Part shown: piece by piece, positions 1 through 8,156 of the stretch | Numbering within the stretch: position 1 is the first letter of the stretch | Layout of the letters: each line of letters starts with the position of its first letter | Assembly (NCBI RefSeq): GCF_002929215.1 | Contig: NZ_PJII01000003.1 | Span: forward strand, 186,001-250,000 | Length of the DNA: 64,000 bases | Direction of reading: 5' to 3' | DNA from: Arthrobacter sp. ZGTC412 | GTDB taxonomy: Bacteria > Actinomycetota > Actinomycetes > Actinomycetales > Micrococcaceae | Translations under genes and position numbers: made by a program | Notes under the pieces: generated by a model | The model's database searches: none | The model's input: the letters and a program-made list of their open reading frames with translations, nothing else | What the model was told of the DNA's origin: nothing

Positions 1-1
1 C

Positions 2-988
2 GCGCGCTCCGGCAGCCGTTCCGCTCCGGCCACCGCCGCTGGCGGCCCCTCCGGCACAGCCGGCACAGCCCAACAGGGCACACAGCCGGGCGCCCGGGCC
101 GGCAGCCAAACCTCGGCTGCCAACACTCCAACTGCCGCTACCCCAGGCCTGGATGCTCCCGATCCATGGACCCGCGCCGTTGAGCAGGCACCTGGTGTTT
201 GGGTTGTCGGGGAATCCAGCAACGTGGGCACGAACCTGCCTGCCGTATTGCCTGAAAAGGAAGCAGTCGCGGCCCCCTCAGCTACACACTACGAACCCGC
301 TGCCGCCCAGGTTCCGCCTTCCATCCCTGTTACAAAGGCGGGTTCTTCCGTTGACGCCGAATGGGGTTTGGCTCCAACTGCAGCAGTTGACGCCGAATGG
401 GGTTTGGCTCCAACTGCAGCCTCGCCTGTGAAAGCGAGTACTCGGGTGACCGTTGCGGAACCCCTCACCCCAAGTTCGATTCCTGCGGGCGCGGTTCCCT
501 CAATCCCCGATCCTGCGGGCGTGGTTCCCTCAAGCCCCGTTCCCTCTGGTGCAGCGCCCTCGGCGCCCTCGGCCGCCGCTCCCTCAGGTTCCACTCAAGT
601 GCCGGCGCGCGAGTACGCGATGGCTTCAGCCGCACCCGCAGCGGCGCCCGCCCGCACTGCTCCAGCGGCACCCCCTGCTACGGCCGCGCCTGCCCACAGT
701 GCTCCTGCAGCATCGCCCGTTTCCTCCGATTCCCCTGCTGCGGCGCGCACCCGGCAAAGCCTCTACCAGCGCCTGTCCAACAGCCCGGAGGCCGAGGCGG
801 GCCGGGCAAAGGCTCCTGCCCGCGCGGTTCCTGCAGCGGCCACCTACGTACAGGACATCCCCAGCGCTGACGATGAGACCATTGAGGAGTCCGGGGTGTT
901 CGGCCGCGCCGCGGTGGAACGTATCCTTGGCGGGAAGCTGATCGAAGAGCGCTCCCTCGACGGAAGCACCGTTACACCCCGCTACTGA
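2..988 (+). CDS. dnaX: DNA polymerase III subunit gamma/tau, C-terminal part (5' truncated)
   Basis: The frame is open from the first bases of the window, so only the 3' end of the gene is present. The visible part is a long Ala/Pro/Ser-rich low-complexity stretch ending in a short ordered tail (ERILGGKLIEERSLDGS), which matches the disordered tau-type tail of actinobacterial DnaX; the ATPase domains lie outside. Two tandem copies of VDAEWGLAPTAA occur in the linker. recR starts 36 bp downstream, the classic dnaX-recR order, and this neighbour is the main support. DnaX is the clamp-loader subunit of the replicative polymerase. The identification rests on position and tail; no catalytic motif can be checked. 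Confidence 0.8.
   Translation, partial: ARSGSRSAPATAAGGPSGTAGTAQQGTQPGARAGSQTSAANTPTAATPGLDAPDPWTRAVEQAPGVWVVGESSNVGTNLPAVLPEKEAVAAPSATHYEPAAAQVPPSIPVTKAGSSVDAEWGLAPTAAVDAEWGLAPTAASPVKASTRVTVAEPLTPSSIPAGAVPSIPDPAGVVPSSPVPSGAAPSAPSAAAPSGSTQVPAREYAMASAAPAAAPARTAPAAPPATAAPAHSAPAASPVSSDSPAAARTRQSLYQRLSNSPEAEAGRAKAPARAVPAAATYVQDIPSADDETIEESGVFGRAAVERILGGKLIEERSLDGSTVTPRY
350..421 (+). repeat. 36-bp in-frame tandem duplication in dnaX linker
   Basis: Two adjacent 36-bp units, 350-385 and 386-421, differ only at the last base. Each encodes VDAEWGLAPTAA and the duplication keeps the frame. Near-identity suggests a recent slippage or duplication event in the disordered linker. Confidence 0.9.
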
Positions 989-1024
989 TCCAACTACTGT
1001 CCACCCCTAGCTAAAGAGGAAAAC

Positions 1025-1624
1025 GTGTACGAAGGTGCTGTCCAGGAGCTGATTGACGAGCTCGGACGCCTTCCCGGCGTGGGCCCGAAATCCGCACAGC
1101 GGCTGGCGTTCCACATCCTTGAAGCGGACCCCCAGGACATGAAGCGGCTGGTGGAGGCCATCACCTCCGTCAAGGAACGCGTCAAGTTCTGCGCCGTGTG
1201 CGGCAACGTCACTGAGCAGGAACAATGCAATATCTGCCGTGATTCCCGGCGCGATCCGGCGGTAATCTGCGTGGTGGAGGAATCGAAGGACGTCCTCGCC
1301 GTGGAACGCACCCGTTCGTTCCGGGGCAGGTACCACGTGCTGGGCGGGGCCATAAATCCGATCGCCGGGATCGGCCCGGAGCAGTTGCGGATCCGGGAAC
1401 TACTCACGCGACTGAACGACGGCGCCATCCAGGAAGTCATCATTGCCACGGACCCCAACTTGGAGGGTGAAGCGACAGCCACCTATCTGGCCCGCATGTT
1501 GAAGACCATCGGGATCACCGTCACCAGGCTGGCGTCCGGGCTGCCCGTGGGCGGCGACCTCGAATACGCAGACGAGGTCACGTTGGGGCGGGCTTTCGAG
1601 GGCCGCCGCAACGCCCTGACCTGA
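1025..1624 (+). CDS. recR: Recombination protein RecR
   Basis: The 199-aa protein has full family length. It carries an N-terminal helix-hairpin-helix (about residues 10-28, [16 protein letters not shown]), a four-Cys zinc motif (C56, C59, C68, C71) and a Toprim domain (about 79-174) with the acidic EES and ATDPNLEGE motifs. RecR acts with RecF/RecO to load RecA on SSB-coated DNA during gap repair. The start is GTG at 1025 with AAAGAGGA 5 bp upstream. It follows dnaX by 36 bp, and the next gene begins 14 bp after its stop, so the three are probably cotranscribed. Confidence 0.97.
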   Translation: MYEGAVQELIDELGRLPGVGPKSAQRLAFHILEADPQDMKRLVEAITSVKERVKFCAVCGNVTEQEQCNICRDSRRDPAVICVVEESKDVLAVERTRSFRGRYHVLGGAINPIAGIGPEQLRIRELLTRLNDGAIQEVIIATDPNLEGEATATYLARMLKTIGITVTRLASGLPVGGDLEYADEVTLGRAFEGRRNALT

Positions 1625-1638
1625 GGATTTGGCAGACG

Positions 1639-2238
1639 ATGCTCCCGGGAGAGGTCGCACCTCTTTTCACCGAGCGGCTTGTCCTGCGCCTGGTTGATGG
1701 TGGGGATGAGGAGGCCATTCACAAGTACAGGGGCGACCCTGCAGCCACCCAATACCTCTCCCACGATCCCCTTGACGTTGAGGCAAACAGGGAAAGGCTG
1801 GCGCAACTGCTGGCCCTGGGCAAAGCCTCCACCGGCCAATGGTTCAACTACGTTTGGGCCATTACCCTGCGGGATTCGGGCGAAGTAATTGGCGACGCGC
1901 GCACGTGGAACAGCACCGCCCTGGCCGCGTCGGGCGTGCTGGCCCCCGGAAGACATCCCGCCGGGCACGCCGCGTTGGCCTATGTGCTGCATGCCGACCA
2001 CCAGCACCACGGGTACGGCCGTGAGGCTGCGGCGGCGCTGGTGCAGTGGCTCTTCACGCACTGCGGGGTCAGCACCGTCGTCGCAGCAGTCTACGAACCA
2101 AACATTCCCTCCATCCGGCTCCTGCAAAGCCTCGGGTTCCGGCGGGATCCCGCAGTCCCTACCAACCAGGAGACGGCCGGCAAGGGCTTCCCCTTGCTGA
2201 TGTTCAGGCTGGACAGCCCGCAGCACTCATCCAGCTGA
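1639..2238 (+). CDS. GNAT family N-acetyltransferase (RimJ/RimL-like)
   Basis: The 199-aa protein begins with FTERLVLRLVDGGDEEAI, the typical first strand of RimJ/RimL-type GNAT enzymes. It has the HHGYGREAAAALVQWLF acetyl-CoA binding segment (about residues 125-141) and the late PNIPSIRLLQSLGFRR motif. It should transfer acetyl from acetyl-CoA to a protein N-terminus or small amine; the substrate cannot be read from sequence. It lies 14 bp after recR on the same strand and is probably in its transcript. It converges on the ABC permease gene across a 227-bp gap in which I see no gene. Confidence 0.85.
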   Translation: MLPGEVAPLFTERLVLRLVDGGDEEAIHKYRGDPAATQYLSHDPLDVEANRERLAQLLALGKASTGQWFNYVWAITLRDSGEVIGDARTWNSTALAASGVLAPGRHPAGHAALAYVLHADHQHHGYGREAAAALVQWLFTHCGVSTVVAAVYEPNIPSIRLLQSLGFRRDPAVPTNQETAGKGFPLLMFRLDSPQHSSS

Positions 2239-2465
2239 CCCGGCACGACGCCGGGTCGCCAGCCCGCCGGCAAGGAATCCTCCTGCCAGGCACCTCTGCA
2301 GTGCAATGCCAACCGTGGCCAGCGGCAATTCCACCCACGTGCCGTCGCGTTCCTGGCTCTCCATACAGGGGCCTGGCCCAGGGCTGCTCAAGCGGCCCCC
2401 GGACCCTGAAGCGGCAGACCCTTGACTTCCTCATCCGCCGCGGCTGGGCCTGTCGTGAATAGTAA

Positions 2466-3599
2466 CTAGGCGATACGCGTGCCCCGCGCCAGCCGGTGGG
2501 CCGGAGTCCGGAGTGAACGCCAGCCCAGCCACATCAGCAGTGCTGCCAGCATGAGTTGCAGGCCGAGACCCAGCGGCCACAGAGGTGTGGACTGCGCCAG
2601 GTACCGCGGCTTAACCTCCCCGTTGGCGCAGGGGTAGGTTCCCTCCGGGCCGGCCATGGCATACCGCGCGCCCTGGCTGATGTTTTCTATGGCACCAACG
2701 GACGTAAAACCCTGCTGGCCGGTCCGATCCGGGTACGGGATCGCGTCGGCCACCACCACGTACGGGTTCATGGCCAGCAGCCAGGCTACCCGTTCGGTGC
2801 GCATGGCACTTTGCTCCTGCAGTGGTCCGGAGCACGTGTACTCGGGCTCCGCCGGCCCATTGACGAGGGGCTCGTACGCGCGGTATTGAGCTTGGTTGGC
2901 CATGATCGTGCCTTGGGTAAGCCCCGTGCCCAGGCCAAACGCGATCAGCGTGCCGACTGCCAGCCCGGCCACTGCCAGGTAAGTGACCACGATGGAGAAC
3001 AGCGGCCTCCCGGCGAGCGCTGAGATGCCAACGCCGATGGCACAGACAACACCCACCTCGAGCGCCAGCATCAGCAGGGCCACCAGCACGTGGCCGGGAG
3101 TCATTCCGCCCAGCGCCACCCCGATCACCAGGAACGGGGTGCTCGCCACCAGGAACGCGAGTGCTGCGGCCCATGCTGCGAAGAACTTGCCCCACAGGAT
3201 TTGGCCGGGTTGCAGCAGCGTCACCTGAACGATAGCCAGCGTGCCGCCGGCCCGGTCACCGTTCACCGCATTGGCGGAGAGCGCCGGGGCAACGAGCAAG
3301 GCAAACAGCAGGACAAAGGCCAGGACCACCTCGAAGATCATGGACCCGGGCCCCGACTGGGACGGCTGGACGTAGGCCGGGAATTCACCTTGGGCCGTCT
3401 GCGATGCGTTCCAGCTGGCCCAGGTCAGCCAGGTCACCAGCCCTGTGAGGACAAACCAAATGGCCAGCATGATGTACCAGCCGCGGGACCGCAGCCGTTG
3501 CTTGAGCTCCAGGACCACCACGTCCCTGACACCGGGCACGTAGCCGCCGGCTCCCGTGCCGCCGACGGTGTGCTGCCGGTTTTCTGTTGTGTGGCTCAT
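2466..3599 (-). CDS. ABC transporter permease (ABC-2 type)
   Basis: The 377-aa membrane protein has about six hydrophobic segments (near residues 42-62, 92-112, 137-160, 165-190, 197-220 and 345-362) and a large loop around residues 235-335 with two Cys that may be extracytoplasmic. The arrangement is that of ABC-2 exporter permeases. Its ATG overlaps the stop of the ATPase gene by 4 bp (ATGA), so the two are translationally coupled and form one transporter. The substrate is unknown; ABC-2 systems of this kind often export drugs, lipids or peptides. Confidence 0.85.
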   Translation of the reverse strand: MSHTTENRQHTVGGTGAGGYVPGVRDVVVLELKQRLRSRGWYIMLAIWFVLTGLVTWLTWASWNASQTAQGEFPAYVQPSQSGPGSMIFEVVLAFVLLFALLVAPALSANAVNGDRAGGTLAIVQVTLLQPGQILWGKFFAAWAAALAFLVASTPFLVIGVALGGMTPGHVLVALLMLALEVGVVCAIGVGISALAGRPLFSIVVTYLAVAGLAVGTLIAFGLGTGLTQGTIMANQAQYRAYEPLVNGPAEPEYTCSGPLQEQSAMRTERVAWLLAMNPYVVVADAIPYPDRTGQQGFTSVGAIENISQGARYAMAGPEGTYPCANGEVKPRYLAQSTPLWPLGLGLQLMLAALLMWLGWRSLRTPAHRLARGTRIA

Positions 3600-4561
3600 T
3601 GCCGCTCCCCCTCGAGCCTCATGTATGTCTCCTCAAGGGCCCCGGATGCCGGGGCAAAGGAGTTTACCCCGACGCCGGCCAGCACCAGGTCGCGCAGCAG
3701 CCGCTCGGCGTCGCCATCGCTTGCCAGCATCAGGCTGACAGAAGGACGCCGCCCGTCTTCATGGCGGAACGCTACGCCCAACTCCGTGAGCTTGGCGGCA
3801 AGTGAGGCAGCATCAGAGGCGGTCACTGCGTACCTGCGGCCTGCGGCGGCAGCTTCTTCGGTGGTTTGGTGCCGGACCGTACGGCCCTTGTTGACGAACA
3901 CCGCGGCGTCGGCGATTTCGTCAAGTTCGCTGAGCACATGGGACGAGACCACCACGGCTTTGCCCTCCGCCGCGAGTTGCCGCAGCATGATCCGCAGCTC
4001 CACGCGGGAGCCCGGGTCCAATCCCGAGGCTGGCTCGTCGAGCAGCAGGACGGACGGGTCGTGGATCAGTGCCCGGGCCAGGCTGAGCCGCTGCTGCTGC
4101 CCGCGGGACAGCACCCGCGCCGGCTGGTCCGCCAGGTCGTCCAGCCGGACCCGTTCGAGCATCTCCGAGACCCTCTGCGCGATGCCCTGCGCCGGGAGCC
4201 GGTAAAAGCGCGCCATCTGGGTGAGGATTTCCCTGGCGGTAAGCGACTCCCACACGCCCAAGGTGTCCGGCATCCAGCCAAGCCGGCTGCGCACTTCTGC
4301 CCGGTGCCGGCGCGGATCGAGCCCGCCCACGCTGATGCTGCCCTCATCCGGCGCCAGCAGTGATGCCAGCATCAGCAGCAGGGTTGTTTTACCTGCCCCG
4401 TTCGGGCCTATCAGGGCGGTCACCTTCCCGGCGGGCGCATGGAAGTCCATGTGCTCGACAGCGTGCACCGCGCCGAAGCTGCGGCTCACCGCCCGCGCCG
4501 TGATGCCGTCGTCGGGTTCCGGCCCGTCCGCAGCCTCCGGTAATTCAGAAATCATTGCCAT
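3596..4561 (-). CDS. ABC transporter ATP-binding protein
   Basis: The 321-aa nucleotide-binding subunit has Walker A GPNGAGKT (residues 52-59), a degenerate signature LSRGQQQR (151-158), Walker B VLLLDEPASGLDP (171-183) and the H-loop VVSSHVLSEL. A C-terminal extension after residue 240 is typical of CcmA/DrrA-like exporter ATPases. It energises the permease encoded immediately downstream with a 4-bp overlap. A second in-frame ATG lies two codons inside, so the start could be 4555. It diverges from lysC across a 242-bp region. Confidence 0.93.
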   Translation of the reverse strand: MAMISELPEAADGPEPDDGITARAVSRSFGAVHAVEHMDFHAPAGKVTALIGPNGAGKTTLLLMLASLLAPDEGSISVGGLDPRRHRAEVRSRLGWMPDTLGVWESLTAREILTQMARFYRLPAQGIAQRVSEMLERVRLDDLADQPARVLSRGQQQRLSLARALIHDPSVLLLDEPASGLDPGSRVELRIMLRQLAAEGKAVVVSSHVLSELDEIADAAVFVNKGRTVRHQTTEEAAAAGRRYAVTASDAASLAAKLTELGVAFRHEDGRRPSVSLMLASDGDAERLLRDLVLAGVGVNSFAPASGALEETYMRLEGERQ

Positions 4562-4692
4562 CTATTGCGCACCTGTCCCCCACAGTCTTTATTGCATTTT
4601 GACAGTTTGAGCGTACGCCCGGGGGGCTTCCCCGCAGGTCCTTCCACGGGCTGAGATTCGGTCACAATTCAACGCCCGGCCATGCACGGCGA

Positions 4693-4698
4693 TAAACT
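4693..4698 (+). promoter_or_regulatory. Candidate -10 element of lysC
   Basis: TAAACT lies 105 bp upstream of the lysC ATG and matches the actinobacterial TANNNT consensus. No clear -35 hexamer is seen at 16-18 bp. The predicted leader of about 100 nt contains an imperfect hairpin around 4747-4775. Confidence 0.4.
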
Positions 4699-4803
4699 GG
4701 AACCAGAAGTCGCGCCAACAGCGGCGTTAGTTTCCAGCGTCAGGGCCAACACAGCGTTACGGCTGTCTGGCCGGACTCCAATTGATCCAGTGAAGGTACG
4801 CGC

Positions 4804-6162
4804 ATGAGTACGCCCACTACCGAAGTGCACAACGCGACGCAGCCGCAGGAGCTGCCGGCCGGCGGTGCCGTAACCCAACAGCTCATTGTGCAGAAGTTCG
4901 GCGGTTCCTCCGTAGCTGACGCAGACGGCATCAAGCGGGTCGCCAAGCGCGTAGTGGACGCCCAGGTGGCGGGCAATGAGGTGGTTGTTGTGGTCTCGGC
5001 CATGGGTGACACCACCGATGAACTCCTGGACCTCGCAGGCCAGGTAACTGATTCTGCCCCTGCCCGCGAAATGGACATGCTGCTGTCCGCCGGTGAGCGC
5101 ATCTCGATGGCGCTGCTGGCCATGGCCATCAACAAATTGGGGGCCTCCGCCCAGTCCTTCACCGGTTCCCAGGCCGGCATGATCACCGACGGCATCCACG
5201 GCAAGGCCAGGATCATCGACGTCGATCCCCACCGCATCCGCACCGCCCTGGATAAGGGCAACATCGCCATCGTGGCGGGTTTCCAAGGCATGAGCCGGAC
5301 CACCAACGAGATCACCACCCTGGGCCGCGGCGGTTCGGACACTACGGCCGTAGCGCTGGCAGCGGCGCTCGAAGCCGACGTCTGCGAAATCTACACGGAC
5401 GTGGACGGCATCTACACGGCCGATCCGCGCGTTGTCCCCTCAGCCCAGAAGATCGACACGATCTCCAGCGAGGAAATGCTTGAACTCGCAGCCTCGGGAG
5501 CCAAGATTCTGCACCTTCGCTGCGTCGAGTACGCGCGCAGGTTCGGTGTGCCGCTGCACGTCCGCTCCTCATTCAGCCAACACGAAGGCACCTGGGTCAT
5601 CCCGAGTGCTGAAGACAAGATCACCACACAAGAGGGAGTTGCCTTGGAGCAGCCAATCATCTCCGGCGTCGCACACGACCGTTCCGAAGCCAAGGTCACC
5701 GTTGTTGGCGTTCCGGACATTCCCGGCAAGGCGGCCGCAATCTTCCAGGTCATCGCCGATGCGCACTCAAACATCGACATGATCGTGCAGAACGTTTCCA
5801 CGCACGGCACGGGCCGGACGGACATCTCCTTCACCCTGCCCATCGTGGAAGGTGCCGACGCCCTGGCTGCCCTTCACGCAGCGCAGGACCAGATCGGGTT
5901 CGAGACCATCGAGTACAACGAGCAGATCGGCAAGCTCTCCCTGATCGGTGCCGGCATGCGTTCCCACCCGGGCGTCTCCGCAACGTTCTTCAAAGCACTC
6001 TCGGAGGCCGGGATCAACATCAACATGATCTCCACATCGGAAATCCGCATTTCGGTTGTTACCCATGCGGATTTGCTGGATGAGGCCGTGCGGGTCATCC
6101 ACCGGGCCTTCGAACTGGACAGCGAGAACGAAGCCCCTGTGTACGGCGGCACCGGCCGCTAA
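4804..6162 (+). CDS. lysC: Aspartate kinase
   Basis: The 452-aa aspartokinase phosphorylates aspartate at the head of lysine, methionine, threonine and diaminopimelate synthesis. An N-terminal extension of about 25 residues precedes the kinase motif KFGGSSVAD (31-39); GRGGSDTTA and [13 protein letters not shown] follow. Two ACT regulatory domains occupy about residues 290-440. The gene contains a likely second start, TTG at 5644, behind AGAGGGAG, giving a 172-aa regulatory (beta) subunit, as known for Corynebacterium lysC. No asd gene follows; a strong hairpin closes the unit at 6182-6229, so lysC appears monocistronic. Confidence 0.97.
   Translation: MSTPTTEVHNATQPQELPAGGAVTQQLIVQKFGGSSVADADGIKRVAKRVVDAQVAGNEVVVVVSAMGDTTDELLDLAGQVTDSAPAREMDMLLSAGERISMALLAMAINKLGASAQSFTGSQAGMITDGIHGKARIIDVDPHRIRTALDKGNIAIVAGFQGMSRTTNEITTLGRGGSDTTAVALAAALEADVCEIYTDVDGIYTADPRVVPSAQKIDTISSEEMLELAASGAKILHLRCVEYARRFGVPLHVRSSFSQHEGTWVIPSAEDKITTQEGVALEQPIISGVAHDRSEAKVTVVGVPDIPGKAAAIFQVIADAHSNIDMIVQNVSTHGTGRTDISFTLPIVEGADALAALHAAQDQIGFETIEYNEQIGKLSLIGAGMRSHPGVSATFFKALSEAGININMISTSEIRISVVTHADLLDEAVRVIHRAFELDSENEAPVYGGTGR
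5631..5646 (+). promoter_or_regulatory. Internal ribosome binding site and TTG start for aspartokinase beta subunit
   Basis: AGAGGGAG (5631-5638) stands 5 nt before an in-frame TTG (5644-5646, codon 281). Translation from it yields 172 residues covering both ACT domains, the same length as the Corynebacterium glutamicum beta subunit. The site is inferred from sequence only. Confidence 0.65.
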
Positions 6163-6181
6163 CCCGCGCCCCCAAGTCATA

Positions 6182-6229
6182 AAAGAATGCACTGGCCAGG
6201 GAATCTACTTTCTGGCCAGTGCATTCTTT
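6182..6229. terminator. Bidirectional intrinsic terminator after lysC
   Basis: A perfect 18-bp inverted repeat (6182-6199 and 6212-6229, loop 12 nt) starts with AAAG and ends with CTTT, so A/T tracts flank it on both strands. It lies between the convergent lysC and the small minus-strand gene ending at 6279. Confidence 0.9.
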
Positions 6230-6278
6230 ATATGTTTTTGGGAGTAGCCGCGGCAATGCCGTCCGGGCCTGGCCGAAG

Positions 6279-6491
6279 TCAAGTCTCCTTCTCTTCTTCG
6301 CGGCGTACGGCGTAGTGGTGGCCGGCTGTGTCGGTTTCCACCACAAATTGCGTGAGTTCCTCCTCCGAGGCCTGCTCAAACTCGTCATGTTTGTGCACCA
6401 CGGGCAGGCTGGTGTCCAGGCGGGAGGCCGGTCCAAAGAAGAAGCGGAGCCTGTCGGTTGCGTTCATAAAGCCGCTGAGTACACGTGCCAC
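6279..6491 (-). CDS. Small actinobacterial protein, paralog of the next gene
   Basis: I do not recognise a named family. A GTG start at 6491 is chosen because AAGGGGG lies 9 nt upstream; the ATG at 6467 has no such site. The 70-aa product contains FMNATDRLRFFFGPASR and ends QFVVETDTAGHHYAVRR followed by an acidic tail. The neighbouring 80-aa protein shares FMxATxxLRxxFGPAxR and the Q-aromatic ... G-x-x-Y-x-V ending, so the two are tandem paralogs. No signal peptide or membrane segment is seen. Function is unknown. Confidence 0.65.
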   Translation of the reverse strand: MARVLSGFMNATDRLRFFFGPASRLDTSLPVVHKHDEFEQASEEELTQFVVETDTAGHHYAVRREEEKET

Positions 6492-6615
6492 TGTTTTCCA
6501 CCCCCTTCCCGCGTTCAGGGGAAAGAAGAGCTGTTCCAAATTAGCCACTGTTCCTCGCGGAGCCAGTGCCCTTATTTTACGCCCGGGGGCCCGAAAACGC
6601 TCCGCAGTCCGGGTG

Positions 6616-6858
6616 TCAGCGGAGGGACTTGTCTTCCGGATTCCTGGGCACCACATAGGTGCTGCCATCAGGCCGCGTGATGGTCTCCCATTGCCGGGTT
6701 TCAGCTTCGCGCTGGGACAGGAGACGCCGGTTTTCCTCTGTCATGTCATGCATAAGGGAAGAACGGTTTGCAGGACCGAAAATGGCGCGCAGCTTGCCGG
6801 TGGCCCGCATAAACCGCTGCGAAGCGTTTTCTTTGCCTTCTGAACTGGCCTTACCCAT
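6616..6858 (-). CDS. Small actinobacterial protein, paralog of the preceding gene
   Basis: The 80-aa product starts at ATG 6858, with AAGGAG at 6866-6871, and not at the upstream ATG of the longer frame. It contains FMRATGKLRAIFGPANR, then a charged helical segment (EENRRLLSQREAETRQW) and a TRPDGSTYVVPR ending. It is a paralog of the 70-aa protein encoded 124 bp further along the same strand. It diverges from the OhrR-like regulator with 79 bp between the two start codons, so the regulator may control it. Function is unknown. Confidence 0.75.
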   Translation of the reverse strand: MGKASSEGKENASQRFMRATGKLRAIFGPANRSSLMHDMTEENRRLLSQREAETRQWETITRPDGSTYVVPRNPEDKSLR

Positions 6859-6901
6859 GAACTGGCTCCTTCCAGAGACCCCTTTTCCTAGCAACAGTGT
6901 A

Positions 6902-6922
6902 CACTAATAATTAGCGCACTAA
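6902..6922. promoter_or_regulatory. Candidate MarR/OhrR operator
   Basis: The spacer between the divergent small-protein gene and the MarR-type gene holds two overlapping palindromes: CTAATaATTAG (6904-6914) and TTAGcgcaCTAA (6911-6922). CACTAA is also repeated directly at 6902 and 6917. AT-rich dyads upstream of a marR gene usually are its autoregulatory operator. Confidence 0.5.
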
Positions 6923-6937
6923 CAATTGGAGTCTCTT

Positions 6938-7444
6938 ATGACCACTGCATCCAGCACTTTCACCGCAGCCGGCACCGCGCCCGGCGGCGGCGGGGACAGT
7001 CCGCAGGACAACGACTTGCTGCTCGAGCACCAGCTCTGCTTTGCCCTGACTGTTGCCTCCCGCAGTGTGGTGGGAGCGTACAAACCTGTGCTCGAGAAGT
7101 TGAATCTCACCCACCCGCAGTACCTGGTCATGCTGTGCCTCTGGGAGTCGAGCCCGCGCACGGTGCGGAATATCAGCGATGCCCTGGCGCAGGAGCCGGC
7201 CACCATCTCGCCGTTGCTGCGGCGCCTTGAAGTGTCCGGCCTGATTTCGCGACGGCGGGTGGACGGCAACGAGCGCGCCCTCGCCGTCGACCTCACTCCC
7301 GCAGGGGCGGCCCTTCGGCAGGAGGCGCTCAAGGTGCCCGGCACCATGATGGAACGCCTGGGCCTGACCCGAAGCCAGGTCGGCGAGCTGCACGCTGCCA
7401 TGATGGGGCTCATCGCAGCCACGTCCCAGGCCCAGCAGGCTTAG
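6938..7444 (+). CDS. MarR family transcriptional regulator, OhrR-like
   Basis: The 168-aa winged-helix regulator begins its core with LLLEHQLCFALTVASR and NLTHPQYLVMLCLWE, which is the OhrR signature. C34 occupies the position of the OhrR peroxide-sensing Cys. The DNA-binding helix (ISPLLRRLEVSGLI) and wing (RRRVDGNERAL) follow at about residues 90-120. OhrR proteins repress organic-hydroperoxide resistance genes until the Cys is oxidised. No ohr gene is adjacent; the divergent small gene is the nearest candidate target. The start is ATG 6938 (GGAG 7 nt upstream), not the TTG at 6926. Confidence 0.85.
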   Translation: MTTASSTFTAAGTAPGGGGDSPQDNDLLLEHQLCFALTVASRSVVGAYKPVLEKLNLTHPQYLVMLCLWESSPRTVRNISDALAQEPATISPLLRRLEVSGLISRRRVDGNERALAVDLTPAGAALRQEALKVPGTMMERLGLTRSQVGELHAAMMGLIAATSQAQQA

Positions 7445-7466
7445 CCAGCCAGCAGGACGACGGCAG

Positions 7467-7481
7467 TAGAATGTCATCATG
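7467..7481 (+). promoter_or_regulatory. Leaderless -10 element of SSI-like lipoprotein gene
   Basis: TAGAAT (7467-7472) is followed by 6 nt and then ATG at 7479, so transcription should begin on the start codon. No Shine-Dalgarno sequence is present. This supports 7479 as the true start. Confidence 0.55.
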
Positions 7482-8156
7482 ACGGACAGGCCATGGCACT
7501 GGCACGATGTGCATTCCGGGGGCTTAGTGCAGCTGATGCGCCCAGACGTCCTGCCGCGCCCAACTCAGTCCAGGAACAAAACATACGTCCGCATCGCGGC
7601 GTTGTTGTTCGCTGCTGTCCTGCTGCCTGCCTGCACGCCGAACGAGGGCGGGGGAACTCCTACCGGCGATCCCTCCACAACACCAACGGCTTCCGTTTCT
7701 GCCTCTGCACCGCCGGCCACGCCGGCCCCCTCGGGCAGCCTCGACCCCGACGCCGAGTCGTCTGTGCCGGCACCGGCACCCGAGCCTGCCGCGCCGTCAT
7801 CCGGCCCTGGCCAGGGCAACGCCGAACTGGCCATCACGATTAAACCCTCGGCTGGCGCACCGGAGGTCCATCACACCCTCGTCTGTGTTGATGGCGCGCC
7901 CGACGCCGAAAGCAAGCATCCCGCTGCGGATGCCGCCTGCGCTGCCCTGAAAGAAAACGCCGCGCTGCTCAGTCCCGGTCCCAAGCGGGCTGACCAGGCC
8001 TGCACCGAACAGTACGGCGGGCCCCAGGAAGCTGCCGTCACCGGTGTGGTGGATGGAGTTCCTGTTGATACTGCCTTTGCCCGCACCAATGGCTGCGAAA
8101 TCAGCGCCTGGGATGCCGCGAAGGACGTCCTTGGTGCAGCCGGTGGAGCAGCTTAG
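7479..8156 (+). CDS. Lipoprotein with subtilisin-inhibitor (SSI)-like domain
   Basis: The 225-aa protein has a basic N-region, a hydrophobic helix (about residues 37-50) and a lipobox ending at C52 (VLLPAC), then a Ser/Pro/Ala linker to about residue 112. The C-terminal domain carries the four Cys of Streptomyces subtilisin inhibitors (C136, C154 in HPAADAAC, C175, C206). In SSI the reactive P1 residue is two after the third Cys; here it is Glu (CTEQY), unlike the usual Met or Lys. It probably sits on the outer membrane face. A shorter start (GTG 7527 or ATG 7536) would give a more usual signal peptide. Its paralog lies at 9063. Confidence 0.8.
   Translation: MTDRPWHWHDVHSGGLVQLMRPDVLPRPTQSRNKTYVRIAALLFAAVLLPACTPNEGGGTPTGDPSTTPTASVSASAPPATPAPSGSLDPDAESSVPAPAPEPAAPSSGPGQGNAELAITIKPSAGAPEVHHTLVCVDGAPDAESKHPAADAACAALKENAALLSPGPKRADQACTEQYGGPQEAAVTGVVDGVPVDTAFARTNGCEISAWDAAKDVLGAAGGAA

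Noticed and set aside
3090-4205. Open frame of 371 codons opposite the ABC transporter genes
   Set aside because: The minus-strand ABC permease and ATPase have clear motifs and coupling; the plus-strand frame has none.
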